Shown here in pieces: positions 20,020 through 29,300 of a stretch of DNA of 64,000 nt; the stretch's first letter is position 1; each line of letters begins with the position of its first letter. The position numbers were made by a program, and so were the translations under genes. The stretch is taken from assembly GCA_902521075.1 (NCBI GenBank), contig CABYQM010000001.1, positions 62,001-126,000 of the forward strand, written 5' to 3'. This DNA comes from an uncultured Pelagibacteraceae bacterium. Its GTDB lineage: Bacteria; Pseudomonadota; Alphaproteobacteria; Pelagibacterales; Pelagibacteraceae. The notes under the pieces were generated by a model. That model was not told the DNA's origin, did not search any database, and saw only the letters and a list, made by a program, of their open reading frames with translations.

Positions 20020-20904
20020 ATGTTTAACGAAATAATAGCGAACACATCTAAAATTATAATTTCTAATGCAGATAAAATTAAATTGACATTGGCTGCAATA
20101 TTTTCTGAAGGAAGTATTTTAATAGAAGATTATCCTGGATCAGGGAAAACTACATTTGCAAAAGTTATTACTCAAAATCTTGGTCTTAACTTTAAAAGGA
20201 TACAGTTTACATCTGATTTATTACCCAGTGATATTCTTGGATTTAATATTCTTTCAGATGGGAAGTTAAACTTTCAACAAGGTCCAATTTTTACAAATAT
20301 AGTTTTAGCTGATGAACTTAATCGTGGAAGTCCAAAATCGCAAAGCGCATTCCTGGAGGCAATGGAAGAAAAAAATGTTTCTATAGATGGTGAAAGTTAT
20401 AAACTACCAGAACCATTTTTTGTTATTGCTACTCAAAATCCTATGGATTCTTCAGGCACAAATTCTTTACCAGATTCCCAGCTTGATAGATTTATGATTT
20501 CATTTTCTTTATCTGATCTAAATGAAAACGATAAAATTTTGATGTTAAAAAATACGAGTAAATTAAATGGTGCTTCATCAAAAGCTGTTGATTGGGAGAC
20601 AATCAAACAAAAAAAAGATCAGCTAACTATAAAAGATGAAATTTATAAATATGTTGTTGAAATAGAGCAGGTAATTCAAACGCTTGATCAAAAAATTTAT
20701 ATTTCTGCAAGATGTTTAAAGCAAATCTTAGATCTAGCTAAGGGTTGGGCAATTATTCATGATAAAGATTATGTAACTCATCAAGATATTAAGGAAACTT
20801 TGCCTTACATATTAAGACATAGAATTAAATTTCTTAACCAGGAGGATAAGATGAGCTTCATTAATGAGGAAATACTTCAAAAAATTAAAATAACCAATGG
20901 TTAA
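20020..20904 (+). CDS. MoxR-family AAA+ ATPase
   Basis: A 294-residue MoxR ATPase with Walker A in EDYPGSGKTTFAKVI, the family segment QFTSDLLPSDILGFNIL, Walker B in LADELNRGSPKSQSAFLEAM, sensor 1 in FFVIATQNPMDSSGT, and the arginine finger region LPDSQLDRFMI. MoxR proteins are chaperone-like ATPases usually encoded with DUF58/vWA proteins and acting on envelope complexes or metalloenzymes. It begins a three-gene operon with DUF58 and transglutaminase genes, overlapping the next by 8 bases. The client is unknown; neighbouring surface proteins are candidates. Confidence 0.9.
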   Translation: MFNEIIANTSKIIISNADKIKLTLAAIFSEGSILIEDYPGSGKTTFAKVITQNLGLNFKRIQFTSDLLPSDILGFNILSDGKLNFQQGPIFTNIVLADELNRGSPKSQSAFLEAMEEKNVSIDGESYKLPEPFFVIATQNPMDSSGTNSLPDSQLDRFMISFSLSDLNENDKILMLKNTSKLNGASSKAVDWETIKQKKDQLTIKDEIYKYVVEIEQVIQTLDQKIYISARCLKQILDLAKGWAIIHDKDYVTHQDIKETLPYILRHRIKFLNQEDKMSFINEEILQKIKITNG

Positions 20905-21817
20905 TCAGCTAGTACAGAGGTTAACGAACTTAGACTTTAAATATTTAATCAATCTTAAAAAAAAACTTAAAGTTTACATATATCCCAATCTTCACGGACT
21001 ATTATTAGGACTGTTTGTATTTTTTTGCTTTTTAATATCTGTATTTTATGAAAATAATTCAGGACTTCTTATTTCAATTGTTATTTTCTTTATTTTCTTT
21101 ATTTCAATTTTTATCTCACATCAAAATATTAACAATTTAAGAATAAATTTTCTAACAGAATACTTAGTTGAAGCAAATAAAACAGAACATATAAACTTTA
21201 AGATAATTAATGATGCAAAAGAGAAAAAATTAAATATTGATTTAGAGATCAATAAATCAATATTACAAAATTTTAATTTATCAGATAAAATAAAAGAATT
21301 TAATATAAAATATAATTATGACAAAAGGGGCGTCTATTCTTTAAATAAAATAATTTTAAAATCGATATATCCATTTGGAATAATAAGGACAAAAATAAAT
21401 TATCAACCTTTTAGTAAAGTATATGTATTTCCACAAAAATTAATTCCTAATCAAGAATTATTAGAAGAATTTAAAATTCACCAAAATAATAATTCTGATG
21501 AATTTGATGGTATAGATGAATACAAGAAAGGAGATAGTTACTCAAAAATCGCTTGGAAAAAATCAACTATTGGAGATAAAAAATTTGTAAAAGAATTTAA
21601 GTCTTTTAAAAGCTCAAAAAAATCAATCCTAGATTTAAACAAATACAGTCATATAGAATTTGAGAAATTATTAAGTTATTCAGTATTTATTTTAGATTAT
21701 TATTTCACAAAAAGTCTAAATTTAACCTTTAAACACAAAGATAATGTGTTCCATTTAAACGAAAATAAAAACTCTCTAAATAAAATTTTAAAGTATATTT
21801 CAAATGTTAAAAATTAA
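20897..21817 (+). CDS. DUF58 membrane protein
   Basis: A 306-residue protein with two adjacent transmembrane helices near the N terminus (about residues 33-75) and a C-terminal region containing the DUF58 core, seen as EFDGIDEYKKGDSYSKIAWKK (near residues 200-220; the canonical form is DF-x-G-x-R-x-Y-x-x-GD-x-x-x-x-I-x-W). DUF58 proteins are regular partners of MoxR ATPases and TgpA-like transglutaminases. It overlaps both neighbours (8 and 14 bases), so the three are made together. The biochemical role is not established. Confidence 0.85.
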   Translation: MVNQLVQRLTNLDFKYLINLKKKLKVYIYPNLHGLLLGLFVFFCFLISVFYENNSGLLISIVIFFIFFISIFISHQNINNLRINFLTEYLVEANKTEHINFKIINDAKEKKLNIDLEINKSILQNFNLSDKIKEFNIKYNYDKRGVYSLNKIILKSIYPFGIIRTKINYQPFSKVYVFPQKLIPNQELLEEFKIHQNNNSDEFDGIDEYKKGDSYSKIAWKKSTIGDKKFVKEFKSFKSSKKSILDLNKYSHIEFEKLLSYSVFILDYYFTKSLNLTFKHKDNVFHLNENKNSLNKILKYISNVKN

Positions 21818-23699
21818 ATCGCAAAATATTAGTCTTCTTACTTATATTATATTATTCTTTTGCTTAGTTTCGTTGTCTACAGATTTAATATTAACTAATA
21901 AAATATTTTGGGGTACTTTATTTATTTTAAGTTTCATTTTTTCAAAAATACACTTTAAGTTTAAGTCCATAGCAGTTGGAGTATTTGCTTTGGGAGCTTT
22001 ATATATTCAATTGATTCTCAATCAATATGTTTTGTCCGAAGATTTTTTTCTAAACTGTCTTGGAGTTTTGCTAATCATAAAGTTCTCAGAACTTAGCAAT
22101 AAAAATAACCTTTTGTCATTTAATTTAATCTCTATGATTATTGCTGTAGCAAGTTTAATTAAAGGGCAAGATATATTGAGTACATTAAATTCGTTTCTAA
22201 TCTTAATACTTTTAGTTGTTAACATGTATCTAATTCAACAAAAGGAAATTCTCGATTTCAGTTTAAAAAATATATTAAAATATTTAGGATTTGGTCTTAG
22301 TATATTTCCAATTATTATTATTTTTTATCTTGTATTTCCAAGGGCAGAAGTAAATTTCAGATTATTTGATACATCTGCAAGTTCAGTAGGTATTCCAGAT
22401 AGTATAGATCTTGGATCATTTAGCCAGTTTTCGAACTCAGATGAAGAAGTTTTTACTTTAATAAATAACAATTTTAAGAAGGAGGATCTTTATTTTAGGG
22501 TCAAAATCTTTGATTATATGGAAAAAGATCAATCTTGGAGACCTTCCTCAAGCTACTATCTTGTTAGTGAATTTAAAAATTCCATGAGAATAAATGGTAA
22601 TGAGGATTTAAATAAAAGTTATCAAATTATATTAGAGCCATATAAAAAAAAATGGATACCAAGTTTAAAAAACTCAAAATTAATCACTAACGATATTCAA
22701 ATTACAAAAGATTATTTTAACCAATCTTTTGTAAGTAGAGAACTAATTGACAGAAAAAAGAAATTAATTTTTAAAATGAATAAATCTGAATATTCCTTAG
22801 ATGGTCCACTTAAAAGTTATTATACTTTGTTACCAGAAAACATATCACCGAAAATAAAAGATTGGGTAGATAAAAATAATGTAAGCACTAAAGAAGAATT
22901 TATCGAAAAAATTTATAAAAGATTTTCTGATGGATCGTATTTTTATAACCTTAGCCCTCAGATAAACTCAAATAATAAATATGAAAACTTTTTCTTTAAT
23001 TCTAAAGAAGGATACTGCGAATATTATGCAGGAACATTTGTATTACTTACAAGATTAGCACAAATTCCAAGTAGGATAGTCACAGGTTACTATGGTGGAG
23101 ATTTAAATGAGATAGGAAATTTTTTTCAATTTAAACAAAAAGATACACATGCTTGGGCAGAAGTTTGGTTTGATGAAAGAGGGTGGGTTAGAATTGATCC
23201 AACTAGAGCAATACCTAATTCTAATATTAGAAATTCATTAAATAATTATTTTGTAAATAATGATAAATTTTCAAGTTCGATATTTTCTAATAATTTTTTT
23301 AAAATAATTAATTTTTATTTTAACTATGTTGATTTTGTATGGACTCAACATTTACTATCATATGACGATAACGAAAGAAAAAATTTTATAAAAGAATTAT
23401 TAAGTTTAAATTTTTCAAAAGTCATTATTTGGATATTCGTGCCAATATTATTATTTGTAAGCATAAAATTATTTTATAATTTCAATTCAATTAAATTGAT
23501 GAGGCTAAAATTGGATTTAATTCTTCTAGGAAAAAAAAGAAAACTTCAAATAAAAAATTCGGATACTATTCAAGAGATTTATTTTAAACTGATGGAAAAA
23601 GATAAATCAAAATATAAAAATTTCTTTAAATTTTATGAAAAGCAGATTTACTCAAATAACCAAATAAGTTTTATAAAAGCTTTGAAATTAGTTTTTTAG
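21804..23699 (+). CDS. TgpA-like membrane transglutaminase (DUF3488 + transglutaminase core)
   Basis: A 631-residue protein with about six N-terminal transmembrane helices (about residues 10-175), a periplasmic transglutaminase-like domain and one further membrane helix near 540. The Cys-His-Asp triad is visible in EGYCEYYAGTFVLLTR, DTHAWAEVWFDERGW and IDPTRA. This is the layout of Pseudomonas TgpA, an essential periplasmic transglutaminase there. The gene ends a moxR-DUF58-tgpA operon and overlaps the convergent autotransporter gene by 12 bases. Substrates are unknown; envelope or surface proteins are likely. Confidence 0.87.
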   Translation: MLKIKSQNISLLTYIILFFCLVSLSTDLILTNKIFWGTLFILSFIFSKIHFKFKSIAVGVFALGALYIQLILNQYVLSEDFFLNCLGVLLIIKFSELSNKNNLLSFNLISMIIAVASLIKGQDILSTLNSFLILILLVVNMYLIQQKEILDFSLKNILKYLGFGLSIFPIIIIFYLVFPRAEVNFRLFDTSASSVGIPDSIDLGSFSQFSNSDEEVFTLINNNFKKEDLYFRVKIFDYMEKDQSWRPSSSYYLVSEFKNSMRINGNEDLNKSYQIILEPYKKKWIPSLKNSKLITNDIQITKDYFNQSFVSRELIDRKKKLIFKMNKSEYSLDGPLKSYYTLLPENISPKIKDWVDKNNVSTKEEFIEKIYKRFSDGSYFYNLSPQINSNNKYENFFFNSKEGYCEYYAGTFVLLTRLAQIPSRIVTGYYGGDLNEIGNFFQFKQKDTHAWAEVWFDERGWVRIDPTRAIPNSNIRNSLNNYFVNNDKFSSSIFSNNFFKIINFYFNYVDFVWTQHLLSYDDNERKNFIKELLSLNFSKVIIWIFVPILLFVSIKLFYNFNSIKLMRLKLDLILLGKKRKLQIKNSDTIQEIYFKLMEKDKSKYKNFFKFYEKQIYSNNQISFIKALKLVF

Positions 23700-26336
23700 T
23701 AAAAGATTTCTTTCAGTCTTGAGTTTATTATTTTCTTTGATCAACTGAATAATCATTTCTTTCATTATTCTATTCTCTTCAACTGCTCTACCACTTATCT
23801 CAGCCAATCTCTCATTTTCTTTAGCTAGCTGCAATTGATCAAATAATTTTTCTAGTTCTGGATCAATAGGTAGACCCTCTATTCTTTTGCTAATATTATT
23901 TTGAATTACTTTCGTTAATGAAATACTTACTTGGCTGTCTTTAAGTCCATTTTGTTCATTAAACTCTAGATTAAAGTTTAATCCAAAATTTTCAGTATTT
24001 TTGCTGATATTTAAACCTGCTTTTACTGCTAAATCATCATTCATATAATGGGCCATGTCTTTTCTTTCACCGTCTGCAACAATGTCAATTTTTTCACTCA
24101 AAGTTTGATTTAAAGATAGGCCTGTATATGGCTTAAGAACGAAGCCATTTTCAAAAGATTTTGAATACTCAACATTAAATCCGCCTGATAATACTTGATC
24201 TATCGCATCATCAACAGAAAGATCTCCATCTGTAAAAGATGTTAGATAAGTTGGAAGTCTTCTTAGACCATATTTACCATCCACTTCAATATTTAAACTT
24301 TGACTATCATCAATTTCTATTTCTTTAGATGCTTTATAATTTACAGCAGCAAACTGACCTAGGTTTTCTTTTGAAATAGTTTGTTGTGTTTCAGTTTCAA
24401 GATCTAAATATTTATTTTGAGTTAACCCAAAAATTGAAACTACAGAAAATTTAAATTTCTCGTAATCGATTTCTTTTTTTAGACCAATAGCTAAATTTTC
24501 ACTATCTAAAGCTTCTCCATTATTAAATTTTGCTTGCTGACTAGAATAACTTAAAAACGGTGTAAAATTGTCATTTTCAATTTTAAAATCTCCAGTAACT
24601 CCTGTTGTTTCATTTTTATAAATATTGTCTCTTTTCTTTACAGAATAATATCCACTAGATTTTTTTTCTTCTGAAACTGAATTAAAAATATCGTTTAAAT
24701 TAGATAAAAATATTTCCGATCTATATTTTTTATTATGGCTATCAATATCTAAATCTTCACCATAAACATATAAGAAACCATTTGTTTCTGAATTATCAGC
24801 ATCTGGATCACTGTTGCTATCTAATATTTCATAGGTATCATTTCCACAAAGATTATTTGTGATTACCATATTTGTCTTATTATGAATTTCTATTTTTTGA
24901 TCTTTTGAAATACTGCAATCTAATGTCATGGTAGTATTGGTACTATTTAATTCAATTTCACCATTATAAGTACCTTCACCTTTTGTAACTATTTCTAATC
25001 CTGTGTTATTTGAATTTGCCATAACAATAGAATTGTCACCTCCTGAAATAGTTCCTGAATTATTAATTGTTAAGTCATCAAAGTTTTTATTGGCGTGATA
25101 ATCTCCAATTTTAATTCCGTCTGCATCACCATTAATTGCGCTAATTGTTCCAAAATTATTTAGAACTACATTTTCACCAGCTTCTACAGATGTTGAATCA
25201 TTACCAAATCCAATTCCAAAGTGACCTGTATCATTCTCACCTGTTGATGTTATCGTTCCATGATTATTTATGGTAAGGTTCTTTGTTCTACCAGCTCCAA
25301 TAGCAGCTGTTGTTGATTTTATTGTTCCAGTATTGTCGATAGTTGTTCCACCAGTGTTTCTAGCTATTTGTATTGCCGGTCCAAACGCCGAATCTATAGT
25401 TCCACTATTTGTAATTGTATGAGCATCGTCACTATCTCCTTGTCTATCAATAAGAACTGTACCTGTATTAGTACCTGTATTTGTTGAGCTGATTGTTCCT
25501 GAATTTATAAATGTAACTCCAGAGCACTCTCTACAATAAATAGTATTTCTATCTGAAGTTATTGTTCCACGATTATCTATTGTAATATTTGATCCATTTT
25601 CAGCTAGTATACCATATCTACCTGCACTCTCGATTGTTCCTCCCTCATAATTTATAATTTCACTATCTGTAAGATATTTTGCGATAATTGGGTTATTACC
25701 TGATGTAGATTTAATTGTTCCTCCATCATAGTTATAAATTTTAACACCTCGACTTCGTGGGTTTCCTCCTCCTCCAGTGCCTAACAAAATTGTTCCTTGT
25801 GTTGCACTAATCATACCGTGATTATGCAATATTAGCCCAACTGCAGTAGAGCCCGAGGATGATAAACTAGATTGACAATTATCGTTATTTCCAGCCTTAT
25901 CACACCAACCAACATTTCGACCCTCAATCGCATTTCCTGCTTCAGCGCTAATTGTGGCACCCGCATTATTTGTGATTGTTATATTTTCTGCGTAATCTAT
26001 ATAAATTCCTTCATTATTGTCTGAGTTGATAGTTCCATTATTAGTTATTGTTGTATTTAAAGATGATTGAGCATGAATTGCTTTTTGTTTATTAGTTCCA
26101 TCTTCTGTTTGGATTGTTCCATCATTTGTAATCTGAACTCCAGTTTCATCCTCTAGATCAACAGCCTTATGGTCATTGTAGGTAATAGAACCAGCAGAAG
26201 TAACATTTAAAATATCATCATCTGCACATGCTAATTGGTTTGTTGATGCGCTAGCTATTGTTGTTAAACAAGGACCAGCATAACCTATGGAACTAAATAA
26301 AAAGAATAAGATTATACTAAGTAAAATCTTTTTCAT
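23688..26336 (-). CDS. Autotransporter-like protein with beta-helix repeats and a post-barrel coiled coil
   Basis: An 882-residue secreted protein. The signal peptide spans about residues 1-20 (ends SSIGYAG). Residues about 70-470 are repeated N-x-GTI units predicting a right-handed beta-helix passenger. Residues about 560-812 have alternating beta-strand character of an outer-membrane barrel. Unusually, about 70 residues follow the barrel (813-882), rich in Glu/Lys/Leu with heptad-like spacing, suggesting a coiled coil. Classical autotransporters end at the barrel, so the tail would face the periplasm. The gene lies 13 bases downstream of the pilY1-like gene on the same strand and may share its transcript. 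Function unknown; surface adhesion is plausible. Confidence 0.7.
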   Translation of the reverse strand: MKKILLSIILFFLFSSIGYAGPCLTTIASASTNQLACADDDILNVTSAGSITYNDHKAVDLEDETGVQITNDGTIQTEDGTNKQKAIHAQSSLNTTITNNGTINSDNNEGIYIDYAENITITNNAGATISAEAGNAIEGRNVGWCDKAGNNDNCQSSLSSSGSTAVGLILHNHGMISATQGTILLGTGGGGNPRSRGVKIYNYDGGTIKSTSGNNPIIAKYLTDSEIINYEGGTIESAGRYGILAENGSNITIDNRGTITSDRNTIYCRECSGVTFINSGTISSTNTGTNTGTVLIDRQGDSDDAHTITNSGTIDSAFGPAIQIARNTGGTTIDNTGTIKSTTAAIGAGRTKNLTINNHGTITSTGENDTGHFGIGFGNDSTSVEAGENVVLNNFGTISAINGDADGIKIGDYHANKNFDDLTINNSGTISGGDNSIVMANSNNTGLEIVTKGEGTYNGEIELNSTNTTMTLDCSISKDQKIEIHNKTNMVITNNLCGNDTYEILDSNSDPDADNSETNGFLYVYGEDLDIDSHNKKYRSEIFLSNLNDIFNSVSEEKKSSGYYSVKKRDNIYKNETTGVTGDFKIENDNFTPFLSYSSQQAKFNNGEALDSENLAIGLKKEIDYEKFKFSVVSIFGLTQNKYLDLETETQQTISKENLGQFAAVNYKASKEIEIDDSQSLNIEVDGKYGLRRLPTYLTSFTDGDLSVDDAIDQVLSGGFNVEYSKSFENGFVLKPYTGLSLNQTLSEKIDIVADGERKDMAHYMNDDLAVKAGLNISKNTENFGLNFNLEFNEQNGLKDSQVSISLTKVIQNNISKRIEGLPIDPELEKLFDQLQLAKENERLAEISGRAVEENRIMKEMIIQLIKENNKLKTERNLLLKN
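24970..26120 (-). repeat. Degenerate N-x-GTI repeats in the second autotransporter passenger
   Basis: About fifteen imperfect protein-level repeats of the Asn-x-Gly-Thr-Ile type, interrupted by a Cys-containing insert (CDKAGNNDNC). The units diverge strongly at DNA level. They resemble, but do not duplicate, those of the autotransporter at 17432-20011. Confidence 0.6.
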
Positions 26337-26349
26337 AAATGTCTATTGA

Positions 26350-29300
26350 TTAATAGTTCTGTCTCCAAGAACTTCTATAACTAGATGTTCCACCTGCAGC
26401 AGCTTCAATGCTAACTAAGTCTTTTATACTTCCAGCAGATTGACCAGCAATGTTTGCAAACAGTTTACCTGCAAAAACTACAATTTTGGATAAAACACCT
26501 TGTCCAACATATTTACAAGTATCTCCTCTTCTCAAATTTTTAAGTTGAGATGAGAAATTTGTTCCACATTCATCATCAACTCCACAAATAAATGCATCAC
26601 CGAGACTACATTTATTAACTGATGATGTTGGTTGATAAATTGGAAAATATACCAACCCACTTGATACAGTTGGTTCAGCAGTAACTTTCTGAGATTTATC
26701 TAATTTTATATACCAACCGGTATCTGTTGACGTTGGACATTTATTACCTGTTTTGTCCTTTGTAGTATTTTTACATTTCGTTAAATCAGCAGCTTTTTTA
26801 GGAACTGCTACATCTCTATATTCTGGATAATGAGGATCTCTAATACCTATCATTAAGTTATCCGTACCATTACTCGTATTTCCTATTCTCTCATAATCTC
26901 CAGTTCCAGCATATAACCATAATGAATTGGTAGTCTGTCCAATTGTTGCGTCCATAGAATGATACATATATCTGCCATTAGTTTGGTTTGAACCTGCTTT
27001 AAATAATGTTGTGCTATCATACATCTTTAAAGATTGACCCGTTCCATCAGTCCTATTATTCGTCAAATTAAATTTAGTAATTTTTCCTTCAAGATCGCTG
27101 ATGTAGACAAGCGCACCTCTAAAATCAATTCCTCTTGCGGTATCTGCAGTTATTACAACAGGTGATCCTGGTGTTGAATTAACGATATCATTCGTCAACA
27201 TATCCTCTATGTCTATTCTTTTTTCAAGTTTACCTGGGAACGTTGTATCCTCAAGATTAACAATTGTTAAATTAGAACCAACACCGGAGTTTTGAACACC
27301 GTATCCTCCGCCCATAATTGCAACATAAATATCATCCTCTAAATTATTATCACCAGGACCTTTATTTGGCATTCTTATAATTCTAGGTGACGACCAAGTT
27401 CCACCTAATTCACTATAATCGTATTCAGGTTGGCTTAATACCCCAGTTTGTGCAGAGCCAGGCTTAATATGTAAAGCCATATTCGAACTACTTAAGGTAC
27501 AAGGTGCATTTGGATTGCTTGAACATGGATCTGCTCCATAAAATTTTAATGTTTTATTTATTAATGTGATCTCAGTTGCTGGCTTTGTTTGAGCTTGCCC
27601 ACCACTAGGAGGCGCAGGTATTGTGATTGTAGAGGATTTAACTGTAAAGTTATTAAACGGTTTATCGTCAATTAATATTGAAATATCAGATTTACTCAAA
27701 TTAGGAACATCTAAAGTCCAAACATTGCTCTCCTGACAGTCAGTTGATTGATCACTTTTACATGTTAAGTCACCTTTATTATTCGAACTTACAGTAATAG
27801 ACTCAAAGAAACTTGCTAAATCATAAATCTTTTTGATGTAATCATAACTTGAGATAGTTCCATTATGATCCATTACATGGACTTTAGTTTGAATACCATC
27901 ATTAAGCACTGAATATAAATGCATTGGTGCATCTCGATCTGTGATATCTAATACAGAAAATCCTGCACCACCTCTACCGTATGGAACCATTAGTATTGTA
28001 TGCCATTCTTTTTTGCTATCGTAAGGACCTTTATAAAACATATCATGCGCAGTAACGGATCCATCAACACCATAAATAGCATTAGATCCACCAACCCCAC
28101 TTCTATTTAAATTTACGTTAACCATATTTGGCATTGTTGATGCAATAAATGGTGGAACAAATGCCCAAATTTCCTTACCAGTTTTTCCATCAAATGCATG
28201 AAGCATTCCGTCATTTGCGCCAACATAAACTGTTTCTTTTCTTGAAGAATGTTTTTGTGCAAATGAAGAATAATTTTTCAAAGATCTCCAATAAGCTTCT
28301 TGATTTCTTCCTGCAAAAGCTGTTTCAGCTGATGGTTTTGAAACCACTACTAATTCTGAATGGTAAATATCTCCAAGAGGGTTAGGTCTTGTTTCAGTTA
28401 AATTACAATCACCATCATAATCAAAATAATCTTGTCCTCTAACAAACTGTATTAGGCCTTTAATGTCATCTTCATTATCATTTTGAACTGAGGAAACATT
28501 CTTACATCTTTGTGTATTAGTAGGGTTATCACTTTTACTATGATAATTTGGCACTTCATTATTTGTATGAGTAAATAACTTGTCAATATCCTGGTAATTT
28601 GATGTTACCCAATTATTTAAATTACCATAACCAGAATTTGCAGATGTGTTTGGAAGGTGGGTCCAAATTTTTCTGTCATCTGTATTTCTTTTTTCTAATA
28701 ATTCAGCTGCATCCCAATTCTTTTTACCAACAACTCCATTAGAGTCTATGGCGGTACTTTTTAAGGTTCCTTTCCACTCTTTATTTTGCTCATAATCAAA
28801 TTGTGCTTGATATAAAGATCCACCTTGTTCAATTGTAGCTGTAATTGCAGGCGCAGAGAAAGATAATTTTTGAGCAATAATTTGTGATATGGCAGCTTTT
28901 AATTGTGTCTTTAGAGATTGAGTGGTTCTTGCTACAATAACGCTATTAGTTCCACCTGTTTGTGCCATCCTATTAAAGTTTCTCACTCCACTATTTGAAA
29001 GTCCTGTTCCATAAGCTACAGTAAAAGTTTTTATCTTATGTGAATTTAATAATTTTGATACTCTCCTCGCGGCACGGTTATGATTATACCAATCTCCATC
29101 ACCTATAACTAAAACATAACTATTCTGACAAGTTAAGTTTTTATCTATTGGAGATAAAGTACTATGCAAATAATATTCTTCTGCTTGTTTTGCCCAGTTA
29201 TCAGCATTCGTTCCACCACCAGGCTGAACTGATTTTATGATAGAATTAATTTTTGCCGCCCCTTGTTTGTGAGCTCTTACTTTTATACAGGCTCTACTAG

